Positions 26,173 through 37,700 of a stretch of 51,056 nt of DNA are shown in pieces. The notes below the pieces were generated by a model. The model was not told the origin of the DNA. It was given only the letters and a program-made list of their open reading frames with translations, and did no database searches. Positions within the stretch are counted from its first letter, which is position 1. The number at the start of each line of letters is the position of its first letter. The DNA comes from Bacteroidales bacterium (GTDB lineage Bacteria; Bacteroidota; Bacteroidia; Bacteroidales; UBA10428). The position numbers and the translations under genes were made by a program. Where the stretch lies: positions 1 to 51,056 of the forward strand of contig JAFGSZ010000105.1 of assembly GCA_016934395.1 (NCBI GenBank), read 5' to 3'.

Positions 26173-26180
26173 TATTTTTG
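26173..26180 (+). promoter_or_regulatory. Putative promoter (TTG, TATTTTTG) of the TPR gene
   Basis: TATTTTTG matches the -7 consensus; a TTG at 26148-26150 lies 22 bases upstream, near the expected -33 spacing. The ATG follows at 26244. Confidence 0.5.
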
Positions 26181-26243
26181 GATTACAATACATATAATAA
26201 GCTAATTTTATATTTCATTCGTTTCATTAAAAGTTTTAAAAAT

Positions 26244-27491
26244 ATGAATAAGAAACTTATCAGGATAATTTTAACTATAATAATTATTTTAATTATAATC
26301 GGAACAGGTTTCTTTTTTTCTAAAAACAAAATCGCTGAATCACTGAGAGTGAAAGGTGTACAACTGGCTGATTCAACGCAGTATGAACCCGCCCTGACGT
26401 ATTTAAAACGTTCGTTAAGATGGGATAAAAAAAATGCGGCTACCTATTTAAATTTAGCGGAAGCTTATTATAATCTTCAGAATTTTTCACAGGCAGAAAC
26501 GAATATCAATACTTCAATTACACTTGATAGTCTGAAAAAAGATTCTTATTTATTAAAAGGAAAAATCCTAAATAAAATTGGACAGTATGATGATGCTTTA
26601 TTACAATTTTCAAAAGTTATTCTTCTTGACAGTACGTCTGCACTTGCCTATTATCACAGAGGAATAACCAAAGCCAGCCTTAATGATTTTACCGGTGCAT
26701 TAGCTGATTATAATATAGCAAAAGAACTGGATAATAATAATCTGGAAGCTTATTTACAAAGCGTTCAGGCCCGCGAAAACCTGGAGGATTATAAAGGTGC
26801 CATTCAGGATTATGATAAGATACTCGAAATGGATATTAATAATATTGATGCATTTTATAACCGGGGGTACCTGAAGTTTAACCTGAATGATTTTGAAGGG
26901 GCAATTGAAGATTTTACTCATACACTTGAGCTGGATAAAAACTATCCCAATGCCTATTACTATAGAGGAGTAAGTTATGCAAGACTTAATAATTTTAAAG
27001 CCTCGGTAACCGATTTTGACGAGGCGATTAAGTATAAATTCAAACCAGCAGACAGCTATTATAACAAAGCATTATCAAAATTAAACCTCAATGATATTAA
27101 AGGGTCACAGGCAGATCTTGAACAAAGCCTGCGTATTAATCAGGCAAATGCGAAAGGATACCATTTACTTGGCATTATAAAAGCAATGCAACAAAATTAT
27201 GCTGGTTCTATTGCTTCTTTTAGCGAGGCAGTTAAAATAGATCCGGCTTTCGCTGATTCATATTATAGCCGAGGCGTCTCAAAAGGCATCTTAAAAAAAC
27301 ACAAAGAAGCAATAGCTGACTATAACGAATATATAAAGTTAATTCCCAACAATGCTGAAGCTTATTATCAGAGAGCCGTTTCTTACATCAACCTGGATAA
27401 CATGATGGAGGGCTGTAAAGATCTTGAAAAAGCGCTTGATTTGGGCTATACGCAAGCCAGTGAAATGATTAGTATATATTGCTCAAATTAA
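26244..27491 (+). CDS. Membrane-anchored TPR repeat protein
   Basis: The ATG at 26244 gives 415 residues; the longer frame begins at a TTG within the promoter. An N-terminal helix (about residues 6-28, IRIILTIIIILIIIGTGFFF) is either an uncleaved anchor or a signal peptide. The remainder is about eleven consecutive TPR repeats, well conserved with each other (AYYHRGITKASLNDFTGALA, AFYNRGYLKFNLNDFEGAIE, AYYYRGVSYARLNNFKASVT). Such arrays are protein-interaction scaffolds; no partner is indicated. The gene is followed 46 bases later by the YD-repeat-like gene on the same strand and could be co-transcribed with it. Confidence 0.8.
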   Translation: MNKKLIRIILTIIIILIIIGTGFFFSKNKIAESLRVKGVQLADSTQYEPALTYLKRSLRWDKKNAATYLNLAEAYYNLQNFSQAETNINTSITLDSLKKDSYLLKGKILNKIGQYDDALLQFSKVILLDSTSALAYYHRGITKASLNDFTGALADYNIAKELDNNNLEAYLQSVQARENLEDYKGAIQDYDKILEMDINNIDAFYNRGYLKFNLNDFEGAIEDFTHTLELDKNYPNAYYYRGVSYARLNNFKASVTDFDEAIKYKFKPADSYYNKALSKLNLNDIKGSQADLEQSLRINQANAKGYHLLGIIKAMQQNYAGSIASFSEAVKIDPAFADSYYSRGVSKGILKKHKEAIADYNEYIKLIPNNAEAYYQRAVSYINLDNMMEGCKDLEKALDLGYTQASEMISIYCSN

Positions 27492-27537
27492 TTTTAACTA
27501 TTACTAAAATTTTGGTTTACAAAATTCATCTATAAAT

Positions 27538-28410
27538 ATGAAAATCTATAAAATTATTTTGGGTTTGTTGTGTATTACTCAGGTATTGCACGCCCAAAAA
27601 GATACTGTAAAAATTGATTTTGAATACGGTCAGGAAATTATTGATGGAAAAACAACCCCAAAAAGTACAGTAATAAGTCAGAAGTTTTTATCGGTAAATG
27701 ACCGGCTGTTGCGTGAATTCTTCTACGATATGAATACCGGTATGTTAACGAAGTATATATGGTATTTTTATGAAAATAATTTGCCGCATACCAAAGAGGT
27801 TTATAATAGTGATAATACATTAAATTTCCTTATTCAATACCAGTATGATCCGGATGGCAAAAAAATAAAAGAAACTGAATTTGTGCCTGAGGGTGAACAT
27901 GTAAAAAAACAACTGGAAACAATATATAGCTATCAGAACAACCTGTTAAAATCCAGTCAGGAACGTGATGCTGATAATAAGTTACTCCGGACAACAAATT
28001 TAAATTATAACAATCAGGGATTGACTCTCAACAAATCTGTTAAATATAAGCCCCGTTCACCATCAGAAATTAAATCAAAAACAATTGAATACACTTATAA
28101 TGATAGCGGACAGATAAGCAAAAAGATTATCCAAATAAAGAATAAAAACGGGAGTAATAAAACTGAAATTGTCTCTTTTGATTATAACGAACAAGGCCGG
28201 CTTGCAGCCAAGAATTATACAACAGAAGATGGCAGCCTGATTAAAAAATTTGATTATTTATATTATCCAAAAGGGAAAATAAGCCGCTTTCGCGAATTTA
28301 ATAAAGATAGTGTTCTTGTAAATTATTCAAGTTACAAATACGAAATTCATCAGATTTCGAAAGGTACATTTGAAAGTTATCTGGAAAAAACAGAAAATAA
28401 AAAGGAGTAA
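27538..28410 (+). CDS. Exported protein with YD-repeat-like strands
   Basis: The 290-residue product has a signal peptide (about 1-19, ITQVLHAQ). The mature chain is a series of short beta-hairpins of the type YxYDxxGKxxxE: YQYDPDGKKIKETEF, LNYNNQGLTLNKSV, YTYNDSGQISKKII, FDYNEQGRLAAKNY and LYYPKGKISRFREF. They resemble YD/RHS-type repeats but are too few to call an RHS protein. It ends in a Lys/Glu-rich tail. A cell-surface or periplasmic role is likely; nothing more specific is visible. It converges with the PorP/SprF gene, the stops being 11 bases apart. Confidence 0.65.
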   Translation: MKIYKIILGLLCITQVLHAQKDTVKIDFEYGQEIIDGKTTPKSTVISQKFLSVNDRLLREFFYDMNTGMLTKYIWYFYENNLPHTKEVYNSDNTLNFLIQYQYDPDGKKIKETEFVPEGEHVKKQLETIYSYQNNLLKSSQERDADNKLLRTTNLNYNNQGLTLNKSVKYKPRSPSEIKSKTIEYTYNDSGQISKKIIQIKNKNGSNKTEIVSFDYNEQGRLAAKNYTTEDGSLIKKFDYLYYPKGKISRFREFNKDSVLVNYSSYKYEIHQISKGTFESYLEKTENKKE

Positions 28411-28421
28411 AAGAAACAATG

Positions 28422-29438
28422 CTAATACCTGTTCAGCCAACGATATCTTCTGGCATTATCGCCAAATTTAACAGCAAGCATTAATTCATGTGAACCAAGT
28501 GTATTTTTTTGAATGCTGCTTAGAGTATAGTCAAACGCATACCCGAAATAAAATTTATCCACCCGGGCGCCTGCCATAAAAATTACAGATGATCCTTTTC
28601 CGGCAAGAGTTTCATCATAAAGCTTAAATCCTCCTCCGGTGCGGTAGGTTAGACCAGCCCAATAATCTTCCTTAAAATAAAATTTGAGGTTTACATCACC
28701 CTGTGCACTAAACTTCTCTGTAGATTTAAAAAGGAATGAAGGCTCAACAAATAAAAAATCAATTAAATCAAATCGATACCCGGCCATTACAAAATAGGTT
28801 CTGAGCATCTCAAAACCAAATCCCTGATTGTTTAATTTGAGTGAACTTTGAAACAATTGCTGGGCAGAAAACCCTGCATATAAATTTTTATTCGAAAAAT
28901 AAACTCCAAAGTTGGCATCAGGCACGAGCGCCGATTTCTCTGCGTTATTATATAAATTATCAACATCATCCAGTAAAACTATTTTAGAATCATCAATACC
29001 AAACTGAAATCCGGTAAGCGAAACTCCAAATGAAAGCTGAGACCTGTCTAAGGTTAAATGGTAAGAATAGGTGCCCTGGAATCCGGTTCTGTTAAACGCA
29101 CCATTCCTGTCTGCAAATACATATGCTCCAAACCCCACACGCCCGCTTCTTGATTTTGCACGCCGGCGCTTACGAACAGATGCCGAACGAAAAATAAAAC
29201 TATTTTTAAGCAAACGGGTTTGTCCGCTTAAAGCATAGGTACTGGGAGCGTCTTTTAATCCAACCCATTGTTCCCTGGCAGTAACATTAACGGCAGTATA
29301 TCCCTCATGGCCTGCAATAGCAGGATTCAGCAGAAATCCATTCATCATGTATTGACTATATACAGGAAACTGCTGAGCTTTTATAGCTATTGAGCCTAAT
29401 AAGAAAGAAAATACCAGTATATATTTTACTTTTTTCAT
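28422..29438 (-). CDS. PorP/SprF family type IX secretion membrane protein
   Basis: The 338-residue protein starts with a signal peptide (about 1-21) followed by the family hallmark QFPVYSQYMMNGFLLNPAIAG, and continues as an outer-membrane beta-barrel with repeated GFGAYVFAD / SFGVSLTGF-type strands. It ends near LMLAVKFGDNARRYRWLNRY. PorP/SprF proteins work with the type IX secretion system and are usually encoded next to, and needed for, proteins with a type B (CHU_C) sorting domain such as SprB. Exactly that arrangement is seen here: the CHU_C gene lies 125 bases upstream on the same strand. A run of basic residues at about 84-97 (ASVRKRRRAKSRSG) is an odd insertion for a barrel loop. Confidence 0.92.
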   Translation of the reverse strand: MKKVKYILVFSFLLGSIAIKAQQFPVYSQYMMNGFLLNPAIAGHEGYTAVNVTAREQWVGLKDAPSTYALSGQTRLLKNSFIFRSASVRKRRRAKSRSGRVGFGAYVFADRNGAFNRTGFQGTYSYHLTLDRSQLSFGVSLTGFQFGIDDSKIVLLDDVDNLYNNAEKSALVPDANFGVYFSNKNLYAGFSAQQLFQSSLKLNNQGFGFEMLRTYFVMAGYRFDLIDFLFVEPSFLFKSTEKFSAQGDVNLKFYFKEDYWAGLTYRTGGGFKLYDETLAGKGSSVIFMAGARVDKFYFGYAFDYTLSSIQKNTLGSHELMLAVKFGDNARRYRWLNRY

Positions 29439-29563
29439 TTACAATATATCATGCCTTATGTTTCTGCAAAAACTTTTTAAGCGGTTTTCAATCGCTGATT
29501 ATTCCTGTTTTTTAAGTCGTCAAATATATCGAAAGATTCTCAATTGAAAAAAAATCAAACTTG

Positions 29564-30592
29564 TTAACGAATTATATTCACTGTACCCACCAGGGTATCA
29601 AAATTGTCTACATTGAGTTTTATTACATAATAATAGGAATCCATGGGTAATTCTTTACCTGCCTGAGTATGCCCATCCCAGGGTTGTCCGGAAATGTTTG
29701 TTGATCGATAGATCAGTCTGCCCCATCGGTCAAATATTTCAAGCTCGGCATTCGGGAACAGATTCATATAGGGTATAATCCATTCGTCATTCTGTCCGTC
29801 ACCATTTGGTGTTATTGTATTTGGCATTTCTGCAAATAACAATTCCAAATCACAGGGCAGCATTAAAATAGTATCCTGGGCAATACAACCATTATCATCC
29901 ATAACAACCACAGAAATAGTATCTACAGTTCCCTGGCTGGATCCAATTTGAATGGGATTACCGATATCTCCGGTTGACCAGTCATAAAAACTAAAATATC
30001 CGGCATTCAGTTCATACAATCCAGTCCCGCAGACCGTTGTATCCGGCCCGAGATCCACAACGGGTAATGGATGTACAACCAGTTGTGAGGAATCATAATC
30101 CACACAACCATCAATATCAGTTACTCTCACCCAAACTCCTTCCGATTGATTTGTGACATAGGTGGGATTATCACTCCCATCCTGCCATAAATATGTTACC
30201 GGTTGAGTTGATGACCCTGAAGCATCAAATTCAAAATTTCCGTCTGCGCATATTTCATTAAAATCCGCACCCAGATTTACATCCGGCCTGCGAACATCTA
30301 CATATGCTTCTACAGGATTTCCTATACAATTATAATCTGTGATTTCAACCACCTGAAGACGATGGTTTCTGCGATCGGTGTCCCATTGAACAACAATGGA
30401 ATCATTAGAATTATCAAGAATTATCCCTCCATCGATAAGCCACTCAAAGGTAGAATTATAACTTCCAGTAATGCCATAAGCTTCAATACTGCCGGCACAG
30501 GCAAAAGGTAAATTTTGCCCGTGCCCATATACAGTACCGAGTATTATGAACATTAGTGTTATTATCTTATTCTTGTAACCTATGAGAAACAT
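29564..30592 (-). CDS. Secreted protein with Ig/PKD-like domains and CHU_C (type B) sorting domain
   Basis: The 342-residue product has a signal peptide (about 1-25), then a PKD-like domain (about 30-100, with WLIDGGIIL and VVQWDTD) and two short Ig-like domains (about 105-175 and 180-248). The chain ends in the gliding-motility-associated C-terminal domain (about 255-342): TPNGDGQND at 261-269, LEIFDRWGRLIYRS, WDGHTQAGKELPMDSYYYVI and the final VGTVNIIR. This domain directs export by the type IX system and attachment at the surface. It is short compared with SprB-type adhesins and may be the cap, anchor or adaptor for the much larger protein upstream. The PorP/SprF gene follows. Confidence 0.92.
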   Translation of the reverse strand: MFLIGYKNKIITLMFIILGTVYGHGQNLPFACAGSIEAYGITGSYNSTFEWLIDGGIILDNSNDSIVVQWDTDRRNHRLQVVEITDYNCIGNPVEAYVDVRRPDVNLGADFNEICADGNFEFDASGSSTQPVTYLWQDGSDNPTYVTNQSEGVWVRVTDIDGCVDYDSSQLVVHPLPVVDLGPDTTVCGTGLYELNAGYFSFYDWSTGDIGNPIQIGSSQGTVDTISVVVMDDNGCIAQDTILMLPCDLELLFAEMPNTITPNGDGQNDEWIIPYMNLFPNAELEIFDRWGRLIYRSTNISGQPWDGHTQAGKELPMDSYYYVIKLNVDNFDTLVGTVNIIR

Positions 30593-30647
30593 ATTTCGAT
30601 TTATATCAACATCCTAAATAATCAAACTACACTAAATCAAATAAATC

Positions 30648-31601
30648 TTAATAGCTGTAGGTATTAGGTATATGATAGATATCTCCTGTTGAAGGAGCAG
30701 GGTTAACGATAAATACCACTGTAGTTTTAGCACCAAAAGCATGTGCATTAACAGCTCCTGCCAAATAATCTGATTTATGTGAAATTGCAGAAACAATACC
30801 TGTTCCGGTTACACCTGATGCAGAAACAACAGAATATGTATAACGGGTACGTGCATTGTTTTCAACGTCCAAAGCAGCAGAAGTTAATGTATAGGTGAAA
30901 TTCGGAGATGTTCCGGCAAAACCTGAAGTACCGGTTTTTGCTTTTGCACCTAAGCCAAAATCAGCTACATTATGAGTAGCCGTTACAGTAGCTGTAGGGC
31001 TGCCACCAGCATCAATATTTTCAACAATTTCTGTAATTGTAAAAGAATACGCAGCTAATGCATCAGGAGCACTTTCAGTGATCGCTAATACAACCGAAGC
31101 AGCTGGCTGATCATCACATAAACCTGTAGTTACGTCAGCAGTAGAAAACTGGGCTGAAGGTGCAGGAATTGCGGTTACATTCAAAACTGTTGGAGAAGCA
31201 TCTGCGCAACCACCAAAAGCAGCTGAAGATTCTTCTGCCACGTTAATTACATAATCACCAGCAACCGGATACGTAATAGTTGCATAGTTTGCATCACCCG
31301 GCTTATTAATTGTAGGTGCAGTTCCGGGATCAGTCGGAGCTGTCCAGTTCCATACAAAACCGGTTTGTAATGTCCAGCTACCACCAGCATTATAGCTTGG
31401 ATGATAAACAGGATCCGGTTCGGCAAAATAACCTAAAGTAGCGCCAACAGTTACATATTCAACATCGGCGGGAGCTACTGCGGCAGCATCATACACCACA
31501 TAATTTCCAGAAGGATCGTTCACCTGTGCAAACACACCATTGGTTACAAGTATTGCAACAGCAACACTCATCAACGTTCTAACTAAATTCACTTTTTTCA
31601 T
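30648..31601 (-). CDS. Secreted Ala-rich PKD-like protein with P-x-T-G-x-x-Y-H-I-x-N tail
   Basis: The 317-residue protein has a signal peptide (about 1-25, ILVTNGVFAQ). The mature part is rich in Ala, Thr, Val and Pro. It contains one PKD-like segment (about 70-145: FVWNWTAPTD, GDYVINVAEES), then a region of beta strands without a recognised family. It ends abruptly in APSTGDIYHIPNTYSY, lacking any type A or B sorting domain. The end closely resembles that of the giant protein encoded just upstream (PETGPAFHISNDNDL), suggesting a shared function of the tail. Size and composition would suit a repeating structural subunit, but that is speculation. It lies 55 bases upstream of the CHU_C gene in the same direction. 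Confidence 0.75.
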   Translation of the reverse strand: MKKVNLVRTLMSVAVAILVTNGVFAQVNDPSGNYVVYDAAAVAPADVEYVTVGATLGYFAEPDPVYHPSYNAGGSWTLQTGFVWNWTAPTDPGTAPTINKPGDANYATITYPVAGDYVINVAEESSAAFGGCADASPTVLNVTAIPAPSAQFSTADVTTGLCDDQPAASVVLAITESAPDALAAYSFTITEIVENIDAGGSPTATVTATHNVADFGLGAKAKTGTSGFAGTSPNFTYTLTSAALDVENNARTRYTYSVVSASGVTGTGIVSAISHKSDYLAGAVNAHAFGAKTTVVFIVNPAPSTGDIYHIPNTYSY

Positions 31602-31768
31602 AACACTTTGTTTAAATTAATAATGACTTTTTTTAAATATTTATTTTTAAAATCTTCGTGTAATCCACGATTACTGTTAATTTGGTTCTTATTCGTTTAT
31701 ATTTATAATTTGTTTCAATAATTTGATCAATCAGCTTAATTTTATTATTAAATTTAATATGCCTGGTT

Positions 31769-34700
31769 TTATAAATCGTTATCATTCGAAATATGAAATG
31801 CCGGGCCTGTTTCAGGCCGTCTGAATACTGTTACTTCAAAATCGGGAGTTACAGTTGCACATGAGGCAGGTGCGGGAGTTGTTTCTGTAACTATAACAAT
31901 TCCTGTATTACTTATTGTCCCCACCGGAGTTACTGTATCCCAGGTAACTGAAATGGCATTTGTATTTTGTCCGGAATCAATTACCCCGCCGGTTACAGAC
32001 CATACAAAACTATTTCCTGTAATGGCGGTAGAATATGATCCCAGCGCGTTTTCACAAACAATAGTATCTGTTGAAATAATTGCCGGAGCAGGAACAGTAT
32101 TCACGGTGATGGTTGTAATAGCACTGGTATCGATACAGCCTGAGCTGGTAGTTACAACAACAAAAACTTCATCATTATCTACTAAGGAACTGGTGGTATA
32201 GGTAACCAGGGTGCTGTTTTGTACTGAACTGTTATTCAGTTGGAAATTATAATTAGATCCGCCTGAACCCGTAAAAATGACTTCCTCCCCTTCACAAATT
32301 TCATTACCGGTTGAACTATTAACTAAACCGGCTGCAGGTTTGGGATTAACAGTAATAATAATATCCTGATCTCCTACAAGTATGCCGGTACCATTATTGT
32401 CTGTTATTGAGTCCAGGGTGTAAGTTGTTGTAGTTACAGGTGATACGGTTATTGTTAATGGACTTGTGGAAGTAGCATCGGAATAATCGGATGTTCCATC
32501 AGAATAATAAACTGTCCAATTTGCTGTTCCCGTAAGCGAAACTAAAATATTCACCGATTCACCTTCGCATATTGTGGCATCACCGGTAATAATGGATCCA
32601 GTGGCCAGGGTAATAGTCTCAGTTGTACCGAGAGTAAAATATTGATAGCTGTTACAATTGATATCCGCAGTAGCAGTAACCGTGCCCGAAGTAGCTGTAC
32701 CGGTAATTGTTGGAGTACCGCCTACTTGTACCCATTGCGAACCATTCCATGCTACTATACGCAATGTATTGATATCAGTAGCTGCGTTGGCTACATCACT
32801 TGATCCGTCAAGTGTAAATCTTAATTTGCTTTGCGCATTTGTCGGGGCCTGAAAATGCCAGTATTCAGTCTGACTAACCGTACCGATGCCTGCTCCTATA
32901 CTTGTGGTTGTATAACCTGCATTTGTAGGATTATCAAAGAAATATTCTGCACTTACATCTCCGCTACCGCTAAAGGCTGTTACAGATCTGGCTTCAATTT
33001 TACCCGGATTTCCATTTTTACCTATCGGATAAATAAAATTGGTAGTACCGGAGGCTGTAAGTACTTTTGTGAGTTTTCCGTTTACATAAGAAGAACTGCT
33101 TCCCGATGCAGGGCTTATGATACCTGTTAATCCAATTCTGAGTGTATTGCCGCCAGGATTAATGCGCCCGTTTGTGAGGGTTAACTGGTTATTTATATCC
33201 ACATTACCGGAAAGATTTATACCACTTACATTATTAACCTTTAAGATATTAAATGCCGCATTTGTACCTGTGAAATTTCCTGTTATAGTTTGTAAGGAAA
33301 TTCCGGATAATTCTACAATTGCGTTTGATCCGGTCCCCGCACTGAATGCTCCGGTACCCAGGGTAAGATTTCCCTTTATATCAATTTTTCTGTTATATAA
33401 GTTTATAAATTTTAATCCGGATGTTCCATCTATTGTTAAATTACCCAAAACGTTAAGATTGGCATCCGAAAGTTTCCGATCACCGGTACCACTTAGTTTA
33501 AGATTATTTACCTGCGGATAGCTGCTTAATATATTAAAATTCGTTGTTCCGCCAAACTCAATTGTTCCTCCGGCTGCTGAAAAGAATGCATCATAAACGC
33601 CGGCAGGTATTGCTTCTCTTTCAAGGTACATCAATCCCTGTCCCTTTACCAGTCCTAACCGGTGTCCAAAAGTGGAGTTAAGCTTAAGGGTTCCCTGAAT
33701 TTCGGTTGTATAGGATGAAATATAATTAGCCGTGGCAGTAACTTCGTGTGTTAAATTAATTTTTGCAATAGCACCTCTTGGACCGCCAGTTACATTGGGC
33801 GTCCAAATTGTGCCAGTATTCCAGTTTCCTGTAGTATTGGTTTCATATTCCGGCACATTATCAGGAATTGCACCATTAAACCATGAGCCATCAACACCTG
33901 CTGTATAGTCACCGCTGATTTCTTCGTCAGGAACACCTTCAAATTCAAAGATCAGGGTCTCTGATGATTCATCAAATTTTGTGGTGTCATCGTACTTATT
34001 CCACTCTCCACTGCCATCATTTAGCAGCCTTGCAGTAATATAATCGTATATATCATACGGGCTTGTTACCCTAACATCAGCTGGATTATATTTCATGTTT
34101 ACCGTGCCATCAAATCCTGATATGCCGTTGGCATCCATGGACCAGTGATATTGCAGCACATTATCCGCATCAACAATTTCAGGATTTGGCGCTTCAGCAT
34201 CTTCCTGAATACTCGGATGCATTTCATCAGCAGCTTTTACTGTTATACTTCCTGAACTGTTGCCATTTGCATCAATGATCATTGTAACCGGAGTATACTT
34301 GCCACCAGACCCAATTGGGTAAACAAAAGAGGAAGCCCCGGATGGTAATACTTTCTTTACACCTTTATCTGTAAACGAAATATTGGTTTGGATCATATTT
34401 GATGAGGAAAACGCAACAGTTTCTTCAATAACCGCACCTAAATTTAAAGTAAGAAGGTTTTTCCCAATAGTAAAAACACCACCATTCATTTTTAAATTAT
34501 CAGTAATTGTCAGATCATTACCCAATGGAACAGTAACATTGTTACTAATTGTAATTTTACCAAATGTTCCCGAACCTGACAGTTGCTGTTCGAAACTGCC
34601 ATTAAAGTCAATACCGTCTCCGGCTCCGCCATAAATATGAGTGGCATCACTGAAACAATCTCCAGAAATATAAACTGTATTGCTGCTATCCCGTAATGTA

Positions 34701-37700
34701 CCACCAAGTAATTGAAGATCGTTCTGTACCGTTATATCGGCTCCGGCAGCAGCAAGACTTAATGTGTTATTTGAAGATTTAATTAGGTTATAAAAGTTAG
34801 TATTTCCAACAATCCGTTGGTCTGAAGTCCCATTTAAATACGTAGTATTATTATTTGCAGTAAAGTTTCCTGAATTGATAAAATTGCCATTTACATAAAG
34901 ATTTAATCCATTTGCATCAAATGTTGTTCCTGATCCTATGTTTAGATTTTCAGTGATCGTTAGAGGCACTGTCCACATAGTTAAAGATGGACTATTTGAA
35001 CCGGAATTGTCCAATGTAATATTCTTCAAATCAATAGTTGAATAGATACCCATATCCTTATTAGCCGCCAAAGTAGAACTATTTCCAAACACAAAACCAG
35101 AACCAGACCCTAAACTACTGGATTCCGGATCAAGATATAATGAAGGGAAGGCCGGAGTAGTTTGAGAATGAACAATAGTAATTGATGCGTCTGCTACCTG
35201 GGTAAATTCACTGCCTGCATTTAGTATTTCAAATACACCTCTTCGGTTTTCCGGAGCATCTGTTTCTCCAATTATAACAGTTGAATTGGCGTTATTTTGT
35301 GAAAAATTCAGGATTCCTTCAGTAGTTAATGTATTTCTCCTAATTTGTGATCCTACTATTAAAGTACCCTGCTCTACTTGTATCTCAGCATTTCCGGAAG
35401 CGGAATATTCAATAAAATTGTTGGTTCCTCCGTTTAACAACCACTGGCTATTGTCCCCAACTTCCATTAATCCATCCAGGTAAATACCACTATTTGTACC
35501 GGTAGCTCTAACAATTGCATTTGATACACTTAAACTGGTACCGGAAGGAATTTTAAAATTGGCACCTCCACTGGTTAAGGTAATGTCGGTTGAGCTACCC
35601 AATATTATTAAATCACCGCTAATTAGTTCCAGTGCTTTTGTAGCCCCATTAGTAGGCCCTGATAAAGTAAAATCGTTATTACATGTAAAACTATACCCTT
35701 CTAATTTATCAATTTCTAAACGGTATAAATCTGTAATTTCAGCAGCAGTTTTAGTAAATTCACTATTGGATTCTCCATCAATAGTTAAAATCGTATTATT
35801 CGCGGTACCAGCGCCATTATATAAATCAATAATACCTACTCCCTGAATAATATCACCACCAATAATTAATTGATGTTCCAGGCTGGAAGGTGTTGAATTA
35901 TTTACATAAATTGTTCTATCATTGGTTGGAGCAGTTACTGATTGTGTGAAGTCCAAATTTCCGCCAATAGTTAAAATTCTATTGTTCCCGGTTGAAGGAA
36001 ATTCGATTTTACCCCATTCCCAATCTCCAATCCATACATTGCCGCCCACATAAATATCTCCAGCAACACCATTATTTAATAATAATGTAGACCTTCCTCT
36101 TGGGTTCAGATTATAATTTATGGTAATATCTACCGGAAAAGTAAGACTATTATTCCAACCTTCGGTCATTACGTTTGGATATACTGCAGGTGTGGAAGGT
36201 AAAGTAACCGAATCCGCACTGGCTACATATAAAAACCAACTGTATTTCTGATTTGCAAAATCACCAAAATCACCTATTATAACCGGATCGTTAACATTAT
36301 TAATCCATTCGGTAAAAATACCTGTACCTGTTACTTTTATAAATGTAGCAGTATTATTTACATCTACCTGAACACGTGGGAGATCCTCAATGCCATGAGA
36401 AACAGCGGTATCATGATCAAATTCAAGTTCTGCAACGGTGGGATTAACACCTGATGGTACATTTACACGATTTCCATTTCTAACAACAACAATATCACTA
36501 CCAGCAGGTAAATTACCGGCATTTTCTATTAAAGTCCCAACCTCATCCTCCCACATTGGATTTCCGACGGTAACATCATTCCAGTTACCGTTTTTTCTGG
36601 AATACAATATTCTTCTATTATTAAATTCCCCATTCTGGCCTGCTGCAAATTCTCCATCGATAAATCCAAATGTATTTTCTTTGTATTCCAGTATTGGGCT
36701 CCCATTGATCCCTGAATTGGCATCTAACCATGAATTATTAAATAAAACATGTTCCCTGAAATTATTGGGCACATTCGATGAATACGTGAACCTATAGTAG
36801 ACATTAGCCGCAGGAACAGAGGAAAAACCTGTTTCCTCAGACATCCAGTAATATGCCAGTACATTGACAGGATTTCGGGTTGCCGGATGATAAGCATTTA
36901 CAGGATTTACCTGAACAGAACCGCTTACAGCACTTCCAAAGGTATAATTATCAATAAATATTTCACCGGGTGTATATTTTCCTGTTACACCAACAGGATA
37001 GAACGCAACAGATGTATTTGCTCCATAAGTTCCGGATAGTGTAAATTCTAAAGTTAATCCGCCATCAGAAGCGTTGCCTGCTGATCTAAAATATCTCGCA
37101 TTGGTGTAACCACTTATATTGTTTGTAACTGTTAGATTATAAATATCAAGATCAAACATTCCATTGGTTAATGTAACATCAGTACAATTAACATTACTTA
37201 ATAAAATAACTCCATTACCATCATTTAACTCAATATGCCCAAAGCTTTGTTCTTTGCTTGTTGAACCTTTCAGTGTGTGTTGGCCAGTCCCGCCAGTAAG
37301 TTCTATTCTTCCAGGATTGGTCCCATCTGCTAATATTTCACCATCAATTATCTCGATGTCGCCATTTTGCTCAATAGTATATCTATATGTATTTAAACTT
37401 CCCCGCCTGATGGTAAGGTCATTTAAAATTGTTATAGCTGTATTAGCTGCAACACCGGGTGTTTCAGATCGGCCCGGACTTTGAAGTTCAACAGAATAAA
37501 AAGATGAAGTGCCTAATTTATCTTTTTCAATATACAAATTATAGAATACCAAATCAGATGGTGTGGCTGTATTTTCGATAATTATTGATGAATTATCAGC
37601 ACCAATAAAATATGTAGTATTATTATTATGATCATATACCCCTCCATCTTCTATAATTAAATCACCACCAATTTTAACGTCAAAACCTTTTGTTTCCAAT

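Noticed and set aside
31769-31823. RPETG near the end of the giant protein as an LPXTG-type sortase signal
   Set aside because: No hydrophobic segment or basic tail follows the motif, and sortase anchoring of this kind is not typical of Bacteroidota.
33117-33521. Open frames antisense to the giant surface protein (this and several others up to about 134 residues)
   Set aside because: The beta-rich, Thr/Val/Asn-rich sense strand leaves the opposite strand poor in stops; products are low-complexity Ile/Pro/Ser chains without motifs.
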